NCBI RefSeq assembly: GCF_022370835.2 | Contig: NZ_CP092365.1 | Location: forward strand, 930,001-994,000 | Reading direction: 5' to 3' | Length of the DNA stretch: 64,000 nucleotides | From: Mycolicibacillus parakoreensis | Lineage (GTDB): Bacteria; Actinomycetota; Actinomycetes; Mycobacteriales; Mycobacteriaceae | Part shown: piece after piece, positions 51,317-63,126 of the stretch | Layout: every line of letters starts with the position of its first letter | Position numbering within the stretch: the stretch's first letter is position 1 | Notes under the pieces: generated by a model | What the model was told of the DNA's origin: nothing | Databases searched by the model: none | Seen by the model: only the letters and a program-made list of their open reading frames with translations | Made by a program: the position numbers and the translations under genes

Positions 51317-52495
51317 GTGGCAGAAACGGCGAACTCCCCCCATCTGGACATCGGCGACGAGGACATTTTCTCCGCCCACCGCGGCGGGAAGCTCTCCGTC
51401 GAGTTGAAGACCCCGTTGGATTCGCAGCGTGCCCTGTCGATCGCCTACACCCCCGGGGTGGCCCAGGTGAGCCGGGCCATCGCCGCCGACGCCACGCTGG
51501 CCGACCGCTACACGTGGGCCAACCGGTTGGTCGCGGTGGTCAGCGACGGCAGCGCGGTGCTCGGATTGGGCGACATCGGGGCGTCGGCGTCGCTGCCGGT
51601 GATGGAGGGCAAGTGCGCGCTGTTCAAGGCGTTCGCCGGACTCGACTCCATTCCGATCGTGCTGGACACCAAGGATCCCGACGAGATCGTGGAGACCCTG
51701 GTGCGCCTGCGCCCCACCTTCGGGGCGGTCAACCTGGAAGACATCTCCGCGCCACGGTGTTTCGACATCGAGCGCCGGGTGGTGGAGGCGCTGGACTGCC
51801 CGGTGATGCACGACGACCAGCACGGCACCGCGATCGTAGTGCTCGCCGCGCTGCACGGCGCCGCGCGGGTGCTCGATCGCGACACCGCCGGGTTGCGTGT
51901 GGTGATCTCCGGCGCCGGCGCGGCCGGGGTGGCCTGCGCCAAGATCTTGCTGGCCAGCGGCCTCACCGACGTCACCGTGCTGGACTCGCAGGGCATCGTC
52001 CACACCGGCCGCGACGACATGAGCAGCGCCAAGGCCGAGTTGGCGGCGCGCACCAACCCGGCGGGGCGCACCGGGGGCCTGGCCGAAGCGCTCTCGGGCG
52101 CCGACGTGTTCCTCGGGGTCTCCGCGGGGGTGGTGCCCGAGCAGCTCATCGCGACGATGGCGCCGCAGGCGATCGTGTTCGCGCTGTCCAACCCCGATCC
52201 GGAGGTCCATCCCGACATCGCCGGGAAGTACGCGGCGGTGGTGGCGACCGGCCGCAGTGACTTCCCGAACCAGATCAACAACGTGCTGGCCTTCCCGGGG
52301 GTGTTCCGGGGGGCGCTGGACGCCGGGGCCCGCCGGATCACCGAACCCATGAAGGTCGCCGCCGCGAAGGCCATCTTCGGGGTGGTCGGCGAGGATCTGG
52401 CCACCGACTACATCGTGCCCAGTCCGCTGGACCCGCGGGTGGAACCGGCGGTGGCGGCCGCGGTCGCTTCCGCCGCGGAGCCCACCGACGGTTAG
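51317..52495 (+). CDS. NAD(P)-dependent malic enzyme (short form)
   Basis: Oxidatively decarboxylates malate to pyruvate. 392 residues, the short bacterial type without a phosphotransacetylase tail. Motifs: YTPGVAQVSRAIA (catalytic Tyr), GLGDIGASASLPVMEGKCALFK with the general-base Lys, NLEDISAPRCFDIE (metal Glu/Asp), MHDDQHGTAIV and the nucleotide loop SGAGAAGVAC. In M. tuberculosis this position, next to corA, holds malate dehydrogenase mdh (Rv1240), and mez is elsewhere. lpqZ begins 13 bases downstream. Confidence 0.92.
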   Translation: MAETANSPHLDIGDEDIFSAHRGGKLSVELKTPLDSQRALSIAYTPGVAQVSRAIAADATLADRYTWANRLVAVVSDGSAVLGLGDIGASASLPVMEGKCALFKAFAGLDSIPIVLDTKDPDEIVETLVRLRPTFGAVNLEDISAPRCFDIERRVVEALDCPVMHDDQHGTAIVVLAALHGAARVLDRDTAGLRVVISGAGAAGVACAKILLASGLTDVTVLDSQGIVHTGRDDMSSAKAELAARTNPAGRTGGLAEALSGADVFLGVSAGVVPEQLIATMAPQAIVFALSNPDPEVHPDIAGKYAAVVATGRSDFPNQINNVLAFPGVFRGALDAGARRITEPMKVAAAKAIFGVVGEDLATDYIVPSPLDPRVEPAVAAAVASAAEPTDG

Positions 52496-52508
52496 GTCGG
52501 CTCCGGCG

Positions 52509-53354
52509 ATGTCGGCTCTGCGCGTACTGGCGACGGCGATGCTGGTCGTGCTCGCCGTCGGGTGTACCCGGCCGGCGTCGGCACCGCCGTTGGCGGTGGG
52601 AGCCACCGTCGACACGCTCGGTCGGGTGGTGGCACACGTCTACGCCGCGGCACTGCGCAGCGCGGGCAGCCCCGGGCAGGTCGTGATCGTCGACGACCCG
52701 ATCGGGGAGTTGAGCTCCGGAACCGTCACCGTGGCCCCCGGATTCACCGGCCGGCTGCTGCGCCTGTTTCAGCCCGAGGCCACTGTGCGTTCGGACAAGC
52801 AGGTGTACCGGACGATGGTCGCTGCACTACCGGAGGGGATCACCGCCGGCGACTATGCGACCGCCGCCGAGGACAAACCGGCGCTGGCGGTCACCGAGGC
52901 CACCGCCGAGCGGTGGGGGGACAGCGATCTGGCGGCGGCGGTGCGGCACTGCGGGGCACTGACCGCCGTCGGCGCGGTCACCGGCACACGCACCCCGGCG
53001 ACGGTCGGTTCCTGCCGGCTGCCGACCGCACAGGAATTCAGTAGCGACACGGTGTTGTTCGCCGCGCTGCGGCAGGGTGAGCTCACGGCGGCCTGGACCT
53101 CGACCGCCGACACCGGGCTGCCCGAGGAGGTCACGGTGCTCGCCGACACCACACCGGCGCGGGTGCAGGCCGAAAACGTGGTCCCGCTGTATCGCCGTCA
53201 TGTGCTCGCCGAACACCAGGTGCTGGCGCTCAACCAGGTGGCCGGAGTGCTCGACACCGCGGCCCTGGTGGAGATGGTGCAGCAAGTCGACGTCGGGACC
53301 GACCCGCGGGCGGCGGCCGAGGACTGGCTGGCCGAACACCCGTTGGGCCGGTAG
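52509..53354 (+). CDS. lpqZ: Lipoprotein LpqZ, glycine-betaine/osmoprotectant-binding-like
   Basis: 281 residues. Signal peptide MSALRVLATAMLVVLAVGC gives a lipobox with Cys at about 19. The mature part resembles OpuAC/ProX-type binding proteins (VVAHVYAAALRSAG, AWTSTADTG, VVPLYRRHVLAEHQVLALN) and is equivalent to Rv1244. No matching permease or ATPase is nearby, so it may serve a transporter encoded elsewhere or have another role. Probably co-transcribed with the malic enzyme gene. Confidence 0.86.
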   Translation: MSALRVLATAMLVVLAVGCTRPASAPPLAVGATVDTLGRVVAHVYAAALRSAGSPGQVVIVDDPIGELSSGTVTVAPGFTGRLLRLFQPEATVRSDKQVYRTMVAALPEGITAGDYATAAEDKPALAVTEATAERWGDSDLAAAVRHCGALTAVGAVTGTRTPATVGSCRLPTAQEFSSDTVLFAALRQGELTAAWTSTADTGLPEEVTVLADTTPARVQAENVVPLYRRHVLAEHQVLALNQVAGVLDTAALVEMVQQVDVGTDPRAAAEDWLAEHPLGR

Positions 53355-53371
53355 CGGCCGGTGCGCGGGGG

Positions 53372-54202
53372 TCAGGGCCGCGACGGCAGCAGTCGCCCCA
53401 CGATCCCGGAGAACAGCCGCTGGTAGCCGGAGCCGGTCAGGCGCACCAGCACGTCGAGGGCCTTGGCGTCGGGACCGACCAGCACCCGGGCCCGGTTCTT
53501 GCGGACCGCGGTCAAGATGATGCGGGCGGCGCGATCCGGGCTGGTGTTGGCCAACCGTTTGTCGAACAGCTCCGCCAACTCGTTGCTGTCGAGACCGTCG
53601 GCGGCGGTGGCGTTGCGGGCGATCGCGGTCTTGATTCCGCCGGGGTGCACACAGGTCACCTTCACCGGATGGTCGGCGAGCATCATCTCCTGACGCAGCG
53701 CCTCGGTGAATCCGCGCACCGCGAACTTCGCCGAGTTGTAGGCGGCCTGCCCGGGCACCGAGAACAACCCGAAGATGCTGGAGACGTTGACCACATGCCC
53801 GTCGCCGGATTCGATCAGATGCGGCAGGAAGGCCTTGGTGCCGTTGACCACACCCCAGAAGTCGACGTCCATCACCCGTTCGATGTCCTTGAACGGGCTG
53901 ACCTCGATGTCGCCGGTGTAGGCGATGCCGGCGTTGTTGTAGATCTGGTTCACCCGGCCGAAATGGTTCTTCACCGTGTCGGCGTAGCCGATCACGGTCT
54001 CGCGTTCGGTGACGTTGAGCCGGTCGGCCTTGACCTCGGCGCCGAGTGCGGTCAGCGCAGCCTCGGTCTCGGCCAGCCCCTCGGCGTCGATGTCGCTGAT
54101 CGCGAGTTTGGCGCCCGACCGGCCGAGCTCAAGGGCCAGCGCGCGGCCGATTCCCGAGCCGGCGCCGGTGACCACGGCGACTTTCCCGGCAAACCCCTCC
54201 AT
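53372..54202 (-). CDS. Short-chain dehydrogenase/reductase (Rv1245c-like)
   Basis: 276 residues of the classical SDR family: cofactor loop VTGAGSGIGRALA, DIDAEGL (Asp suggesting NAD preference), NNAGI, catalytic Ser in VNVSSIFG and Tyr-x3-Lys in YNSAK. The C-terminal extension, ending LFSGIVGRLLPSRP, is hydrophobic. Substrate unknown. A ribosome site GGGAGAGGG precedes the ATG, and a TAGTCT -10 candidate lies at 54239-54244. Relative to M. tuberculosis, the relBE pair that follows is absent. Confidence 0.9.
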   Translation of the reverse strand: MEGFAGKVAVVTGAGSGIGRALALELGRSGAKLAISDIDAEGLAETEAALTALGAEVKADRLNVTERETVIGYADTVKNHFGRVNQIYNNAGIAYTGDIEVSPFKDIERVMDVDFWGVVNGTKAFLPHLIESGDGHVVNVSSIFGLFSVPGQAAYNSAKFAVRGFTEALRQEMMLADHPVKVTCVHPGGIKTAIARNATAADGLDSNELAELFDKRLANTSPDRAARIILTAVRKNRARVLVGPDAKALDVLVRLTGSGYQRLFSGIVGRLLPSRP

Positions 54203-54261
54203 GTGCGAACCCTCTCCCTCGGCGATCGTCTGGCGAGCAGACTACGCCGGTGCCGGTACCG

Positions 54262-58002
<3,741 letters not shown>

Positions 58003-58147
58003 GGCAGTTATTCGCCTCGATTCCTTCGTCCGGCAGGGCGGCACCTGCCACCGTTCGCCGCGCCGCAGGATGCCGACGCGGCAGCCACCCCGTAAAGGTT
58101 ATCGCTTCCCGCCGGTCCGCTTGGCGGGTTGGGGGCAGCCGACCTGC

Positions 58148-58945
58148 TCACCGTCGCTCCGCGGCGAGCGGGTCGATGGTCAGCACCGCCGACGGGGCCG
58201 ACGGGGCCGACGGGTACGGCTCCTCGGGGAAGCCTCCCGGTGCGACGCCGAACGCCGCACGGGTGTTGGCGATGATTTTGCGGCCCATCACCCGGTTGCC
58301 GCCGCCGCCGATCACCGCGCCGACCCCCATCGGCAGCATCTTGCCGGCCGCCAACGCTCCCCGTTTGAGCGTGTAGCGGCGCACGAAGTAGCGCAGCAGG
58401 CGGCCGTTGAGTTGGGTCAGCGTCGGCAGCGGCATCGCCGCGACCCCCTCGGTCAACCAGGCGCCGTTGGTGCGGCCCGGGCCCATCAGCGAGCGCACCG
58501 CCCGGCGCGCGTCCTCGCCGACCAGCACCGCGAGCACCAGCGCACGGCGTCGCTCCCGCTGGTCGACGGGGATGCCGAAGACGTCGGCGACCGCCAGCAC
58601 GTACAGCGTCGTGGCCTCCAGGAACACCACGGTCTCGGCGGCGACCGCGCCGAGCGCGGTCAGGGTGCCGATACCCGGGACGGCGGCGCCCGACCCGACC
58701 GCGGCGCCGCTGGCGGTCACCGCACGCAGATACCGTTTCTCCAGCTTGTGCAGGATTCCGGCCGGTCCGAGACCGGGGTGAGCCGCGCGCAGCCGCAGCA
58801 CGTAAGCGTGCACCGCCGGGGCCTGCATCCGCGAGCTGCGTTCCAGGATCCGGGACAACACCAGAGCCGCCGCGGTGGGTTCGGTGTCGGCCGACGCCGG
58901 CAACCGGTCAGGGGTGTCGGAGCTGGCCGTAGGTCGAAGCCGCAT
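58148..58945 (-). CDS. Conserved membrane-associated protein (Rv1249c-like)
   Basis: 265 residues with a hydrophobic Gly/Ala-rich centre (VTASGAAVGSGAAVPGIGTL...TVVFLEATTLYVLAVADVFG) that forms two or three membrane helices, and GAVIGGGGNRVMGRKIIANTR near the C-terminus, similar to EcsC-like proteins. A short Pro-Ser-Ala repeat (PSAPSAPSA, from 9-base DNA repeats) is near the end. ATG 58945 is preferred over TTG 58948, with GGGAGG five bases upstream. Function unknown. Confidence 0.8.
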   Translation of the reverse strand: MRLRPTASSDTPDRLPASADTEPTAAALVLSRILERSSRMQAPAVHAYVLRLRAAHPGLGPAGILHKLEKRYLRAVTASGAAVGSGAAVPGIGTLTALGAVAAETVVFLEATTLYVLAVADVFGIPVDQRERRRALVLAVLVGEDARRAVRSLMGPGRTNGAWLTEGVAAMPLPTLTQLNGRLLRYFVRRYTLKRGALAAGKMLPMGVGAVIGGGGNRVMGRKIIANTRAAFGVAPGGFPEEPYPSAPSAPSAVLTIDPLAAERR

Positions 58946-59145
58946 CAAGCCTCCCGGTCGGGGTGTGTCAGCATCACTGCCCGGTTTAACGTAGCCGGTG
59001 ACCGCGAGGTGCCCCGGCGTCCCCCGACGGTGACCACCATCACCGCGACCGGCGCTGATCGCGGAGTTGTCCAGGTGAGCCGGTGTCCGTAACGTCGCAC
59101 CGGATCACCCCCGGAAATCCCCGGGGTTCAATCGTGGAGGGGTGT

Positions 59146-61002
59146 GTGACCACCACCGGAGCCGAGCTGTCGCCGTCCGGCGACACCGGCGTGGCCAATC
59201 CGTGGCCCGCGCTGTGGGCGATGGTGGTCGGGTTCTTCATGATCCTGGTCGACTCGACCATCGTCGCGGTCGCCAACCCCACCATCATGGCCGACCTGGG
59301 GGTCGGCTACGACACCGTCATCTGGGTCACCAGCGCCTACCTGCTGGCCTACGCCGTTCCGCTGCTGGTGGCCGGCCGGTTGGGAGACCGGTACGGCCCG
59401 AAGAATCTGTACCTGGTGGGCCTGGCGGTGTTCACCGCCGCGTCGCTGTGGTGCGGGCTCTCCGGCAGCATCGGGATGCTGATCAGCGCCCGGGTGGTGC
59501 AGGGCCTGGGTGCGGCGCTGCTGACCCCGCAGACGCTGTCGACGATCACCCGCATCTTCCCCGCCGACCGCCGGGGCATGGCGATGAGCATCTGGGGCGC
59601 CACCGCCGGGGTCGCCACCCTGATCGGTCCGCTGGCCGGCGGGCTGCTCGTCGACGGGCTGGGGTGGGAGTGGATTTTCATCGTCAACGTCCCGATCGGG
59701 GTGCTGGGGCTGGCGGCGGCGGTGCGGCTGATGCCGGTGTTGCCCACCCAGCATCACCGGTTCGACGTGCCCGGGGTGGTGCTGTCGACGGTCGGGATGT
59801 TTCTCATCGTGTTCGCTTTGCAGGAGGGGCAGTCCCACCACTGGCAGCCCTGGATCTGGGCGGTGATCGTCGCGGGGATCGGTTTGATGACGGCGTTCGT
59901 CTACTGGCAGTCGATCAACACCGACGAACCCCTGGTGCCGCTGCGCATCTTCACCGACCGCAACTTCAGCCTGGCCAACCTCGCGGTCGCGGTGGTCGGG
60001 TTCGCCTCGGTGGCGTTGGTTCTCCCGCTGATGTTCTACGCGCAGGCGGTGTGCGAGCTGTCCCCGACCCGGGCTGCGCTGCTGACCGCGCCGATGGCGG
60101 TGATGGGCGTGGTGCTCGCGCCGGTCGTCGGCCGGATCGTGGACCGGGTGCCGCCCCGGCCGGTGGTCGGGTTCGGGTTCTCGGTGCTGGCGATCGGGAT
60201 GACCTGGTTGGCCATCGAGATGACCCCGAGCACCCCGATCTGGCGGCTGCTGCTGATCTTCGCGGTGATCGGTGTCGGCAACGCGTTCATCTGGTCGCCG
60301 CTGGCGGCCACCGCCACCCGCAACCTGCCGCCGCAGCTCGCCGGCGCCGGCTCGGGGGTGTTCAACGCGACCCGTCAACTCGGGGCGGTGCTCGGCAGCG
60401 CCGGGATGGCGGCGTTCATGACCTGGCGGATCACCGACGAGATGCCGGCACCGCCGGCGGGTGCGCCCTCGTTCGCCGGCCGGCACGACGCGGCCACCGA
60501 GTTGCAGCTGCCGGCGTTCCTGCGCGAGCCGTTCGCCGCGGCGATGTCGCAGTCCACCCTGCTGCCCGCCTTCATCGCGGTGTTCGGGGTGGTCGCGGCG
60601 CTGTTCATGATCGATTTCGCGACATCGATCTTCATCGAGGTGCCGCCGGTCTTCGATGACCAGGACGCCGACGACACCGAGGCCGTCACCGAACTGCTGC
60701 CGATCATCGACGAGGAGATGCTCGCCGACGAACTGGTCAGCCTGGCGTTCGCCGACGACGACGGCGATGCCGCCCCGCCCGCTCACGACGCGTGGGCGGA
60801 CGCCGACCCCGATCCGGTCCCGCCGGCCCGGCCGTCAGCTCCGCCGGCCCCGCCGACCCCGCCGGCCCCGCCGCCGTGGGATCTCGGCCCCGACACCGAC
60901 GAGTTGTTCCGTCCCGACGACGACCCGCTGTTCTCTCCCGGTGGCTGGGCTCGGGAATCGGAGGTCGGCTACGGTCGCCACGCCCGCCGCGACCAACGGT
61001 AA
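59146..61002 (+). CDS. MFS drug transporter, DHA2/EmrB type (Rv1250-like)
   Basis: 618 residues with 14 predicted membrane helices and an acidic, Pro-rich cytoplasmic tail of about 110 residues. Family motifs: [18 protein letters not shown] (motif D1), [11 protein letters not shown] (motif A) and [10 protein letters not shown] (antiporter motif C). Proton-driven export of drugs or endogenous compounds is likely. The GTG at 59146 has GGAGGGG four bases upstream; an in-frame start at 59083 would add 21 non-conserved residues. The C-terminal [14 protein letters not shown] tail is longer than in M. tuberculosis. Confidence 0.9.
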   Translation: MTTTGAELSPSGDTGVANPWPALWAMVVGFFMILVDSTIVAVANPTIMADLGVGYDTVIWVTSAYLLAYAVPLLVAGRLGDRYGPKNLYLVGLAVFTAASLWCGLSGSIGMLISARVVQGLGAALLTPQTLSTITRIFPADRRGMAMSIWGATAGVATLIGPLAGGLLVDGLGWEWIFIVNVPIGVLGLAAAVRLMPVLPTQHHRFDVPGVVLSTVGMFLIVFALQEGQSHHWQPWIWAVIVAGIGLMTAFVYWQSINTDEPLVPLRIFTDRNFSLANLAVAVVGFASVALVLPLMFYAQAVCELSPTRAALLTAPMAVMGVVLAPVVGRIVDRVPPRPVVGFGFSVLAIGMTWLAIEMTPSTPIWRLLLIFAVIGVGNAFIWSPLAATATRNLPPQLAGAGSGVFNATRQLGAVLGSAGMAAFMTWRITDEMPAPPAGAPSFAGRHDAATELQLPAFLREPFAAAMSQSTLLPAFIAVFGVVAALFMIDFATSIFIEVPPVFDDQDADDTEAVTELLPIIDEEMLADELVSLAFADDDGDAAPPAHDAWADADPDPVPPARPSAPPAPPTPPAPPPWDLGPDTDELFRPDDDPLFSPGGWARESEVGYGRHARRDQR

Positions 61003-61011
61003 TCGGGCAGC

Positions 61012-62370
61012 TCAGCTGAACAGCACCGCGCTGTTGAGGTACCCGGTGGGATCGAAGGCGGCTTTCAGGGTGCGCATCGCGGCGATGTCGGCGGTCCCGC
61101 GCGACATCCCCAGATACTCCCGTTTGCGCACGCCCACCCCGTGTTCGGAGCTGACGTTGCCGCCGCAGCCGGTGATCAGGTCCATCATCGCCGCGTCCAG
61201 GCGGTGCTCGCGCGACTCGGTGAGCGCGCAGCGCAGCACGTTGAGATGCAGGTTGCCTTCGCCCAGGTGACCGAAGAGCACCGGGATCGCGTCGGGGGCA
61301 TGCTCGGCGAGCAGCGCGCCGGCGCGGGCGGTGAACCCGGCGATCTCCTCCAGCGGCAACGACACGTCGAACTTCAGCGGGGGGCCGAATACTCCCAGAA
61401 CGTCGGTGATCGCCTCGCGGGTCCGCCACAGCCGCTGCCGTGCCGCGACGTCGACGGCGACGGCGGGCTCACCGCAGGCGCGCACCGCGGCCAGGGCGTC
61501 GCCGAGCGCCTCGGTGGGGTCGTGGTCGGCGGCCACCTCGACCAGCAGCAGCCAGGTGCCGTCGACCGGGGCGGGCACCCCCAGATGCTCGTCGGTGAGC
61601 GCGGTGGCCGCACCGTCGATCAGCTCCAGCGCGGCGATGCCGTCCACGTCGGCGAAGATCCGTGCGGCGTCGAGGAGTGCGGTCAACTCGGCGAAGCCGC
61701 AGACCGCGGTGACCCGATGCGCCGTCGGCCGGTGCAAGCGCACCTCCACCTCGGTGATGACCCCCAGGGTGCCCTCCGCGCCGACGAACAGCGCCGGCAG
61801 GTCGTAGCCGGTGTTGTCGCGGCGCACCCGGCTGTATCGACGCAGGAGCTCGCCGGTCGGCAGGGCCACCTGCAGGCCCAGCACCTGCTCGCCCATGTTG
61901 CCGTAGCGGATGGTGTGTAGACCACCGGCGTTGGTGGAGGCCATGCCGCCGACGGTGGCGGTGTCGCGGGCGGCCAGATCGACCCCGAACAGCAGCCCCG
62001 CGGCGGCCGCGGTCCGCTGCAGCGCCGCCAACGACACCCCGGCGCCGACCCGCACCCGCCGTTCGGTCTCATCGACCGCACTGAGTTCGGTGAGCCGGTC
62101 GGTGCAGAGCAGCACGTCGTCGTGGTGCGGCACGGTGCCGGCGACCAGGGAGGTGCGACCGCCCTGCACGGTGACGTGCGCCCCGGACTCCTGGCAGACC
62201 TGCAGCACGGCCGCCACCTGGTCGGCGCAGCCCGGGCGCACCAAAGCACTGGCGTGGCCGCGGTACCGACCGGTGTAGTCGACGCTGCGGCCGGCGAGGA
62301 CGTCGGCATCGGTGCTCAGGTGCCCGGAGCCGACCACCGACCGCAGCCGGTCGGCCAGGGAGACGCTCAC
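61012..62370 (-). CDS. FAD-linked oxidoreductase, GlcD/D-lactate dehydrogenase-like (Rv1257c-like)
   Basis: 452 residues of the vanillyl-alcohol-oxidase fold: VTVQGGRTSLVAGTVPH in the FAD domain, TVGGMASTNAGGLHTIRYGNM as the pyrophosphate-binding loop, GAEGTLGVITEVEVRLH, and the C-terminal metal/substrate motifs FGHLGEGNLHLNVL and SSEHGVGVRKREYLG. Acts on a 2-hydroxy acid such as D-lactate, glycolate or D-2-hydroxyglutarate; which one is unclear. GTG start. In M. tuberculosis the gene follows deaD; here it lies between the MFS gene and lprE, so the order is changed. Confidence 0.9.
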   Translation of the reverse strand: MSVSLADRLRSVVGSGHLSTDADVLAGRSVDYTGRYRGHASALVRPGCADQVAAVLQVCQESGAHVTVQGGRTSLVAGTVPHHDDVLLCTDRLTELSAVDETERRVRVGAGVSLAALQRTAAAAGLLFGVDLAARDTATVGGMASTNAGGLHTIRYGNMGEQVLGLQVALPTGELLRRYSRVRRDNTGYDLPALFVGAEGTLGVITEVEVRLHRPTAHRVTAVCGFAELTALLDAARIFADVDGIAALELIDGAATALTDEHLGVPAPVDGTWLLLVEVAADHDPTEALGDALAAVRACGEPAVAVDVAARQRLWRTREAITDVLGVFGPPLKFDVSLPLEEIAGFTARAGALLAEHAPDAIPVLFGHLGEGNLHLNVLRCALTESREHRLDAAMMDLITGCGGNVSSEHGVGVRKREYLGMSRGTADIAAMRTLKAAFDPTGYLNSAVLFS

Positions 62371-62399
62371 GTCGTCGGTCTATCACAGCCGGGCGGTAT

Positions 62400-62984
62400 T
62401 CACCGCACGCTGTTGGCGATCAACTCCACCCCGTTGCCGTTCCAGCGGAACTTCACCACGCTGTCGAGGCCCGCCAGGCCCGTCGAGTAGGTCAACGCCA
62501 CCGTGTCGCCGGTGCACTGTGCGGTGTCGATTCCGGTGAACCCGTAGGTGTCGGGCACCCCCTCCGGGATGAATTTCCCGAGGTGGAACATGACCGCGCG
62601 GGTGTTGGGATGCTCGGCATTGGTGTTGGCCGCCACGATCACCGCCGACAGCTGGGCGCACTCGTTGTAGTTGCCGGCCAACGGTTCGGGGTTCCACGGC
62701 TGTCCGCTGCGCGGATCGCGGGGCAGCTCCGAGACGGCCCGCGCGACGGTGGGGGCGGCCAGGTTCACCGCGCACGGATCGGCCGGGCCGGGCGGGGGAC
62801 TGCTCGACGGGGGACTCGACGACGCCGCGGTCGACGACTCCGGCACCGGCTCGGCGATCGTGGTGGTCGGGGTCGGGGTTTTCGCGACGGTGGAGTCCCC
62901 GGACCCGCAGGCGGCCAGCCCCCACGCCAGCAGGATCACGCCCGGCCCCGCTATCCACCGGGAGGATCTGCCCGCAGTCACCAC
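62400..62984 (-). CDS. lprE: Lipoprotein LprE
   Basis: 194 residues. The signal peptide ends in lipobox LAAC (Cys about 26), followed by GSGDSTVAKTPTP and a Ser/Pro-rich tether. The C-terminal domain (about 70-194) contains Cys in PADPCAVN, NECAQLS and AQCTGDT and ends WNGNGVELIANSVR, matching Rv1252c, which is reported as a host-interaction lipoprotein. The GTG at 62984 is chosen because TACGGT (62992-62997) stands seven bases before it; GTG 62993 is the alternative. Divergent from deaD. Confidence 0.87.
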   Translation of the reverse strand: MVTAGRSSRWIAGPGVILLAWGLAACGSGDSTVAKTPTPTTTIAEPVPESSTAASSSPPSSSPPPGPADPCAVNLAAPTVARAVSELPRDPRSGQPWNPEPLAGNYNECAQLSAVIVAANTNAEHPNTRAVMFHLGKFIPEGVPDTYGFTGIDTAQCTGDTVALTYSTGLAGLDSVVKFRWNGNGVELIANSVR

Positions 62985-62991
62985 ATCGGGC

Positions 62992-62997
62992 ACCGTA
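62992..62997 (-). promoter_or_regulatory. -10 box (TACGGT) of lprE, leaderless spacing
   Basis: Minus-strand TACGGT is seven bases from the GTG at 62984. The assignment also decides between two nearby GTG starts. Confidence 0.45.
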
Positions 62998-63110
62998 CCG
63001 GCCCCCGTGCGCGGGCGGCGGGAGGCGCGGCCCCGCAGGCCGGTGGTGATCACCACAATCGGCGGCGCCCCCTGCCGACCGCGACCGTCCGACGGCGCAC
63101 CGGCTGCCCG

Positions 63111-63116
63111 TAGACT
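63111..63116 (+). promoter_or_regulatory. -10 box (TAGACT) of deaD
   Basis: TAGACT lies ten bases before the ATG at 63127, leaving a leader of only about three bases and no ribosome site, effectively leaderless. Confidence 0.5.
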
Positions 63117-63126
63117 GCAAGACGCC

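Noticed and set aside
50072..52615. 847-codon extended reading of CorA
   Set aside because: The extension is antisense to the malic enzyme; GTG 51175 has a good ribosome site and gives the family length.
59128..60786. 552-codon minus-strand frame antisense to the MFS gene
   Set aside because: His/Gln/Arg-rich shadow of a clear 14-helix transporter.
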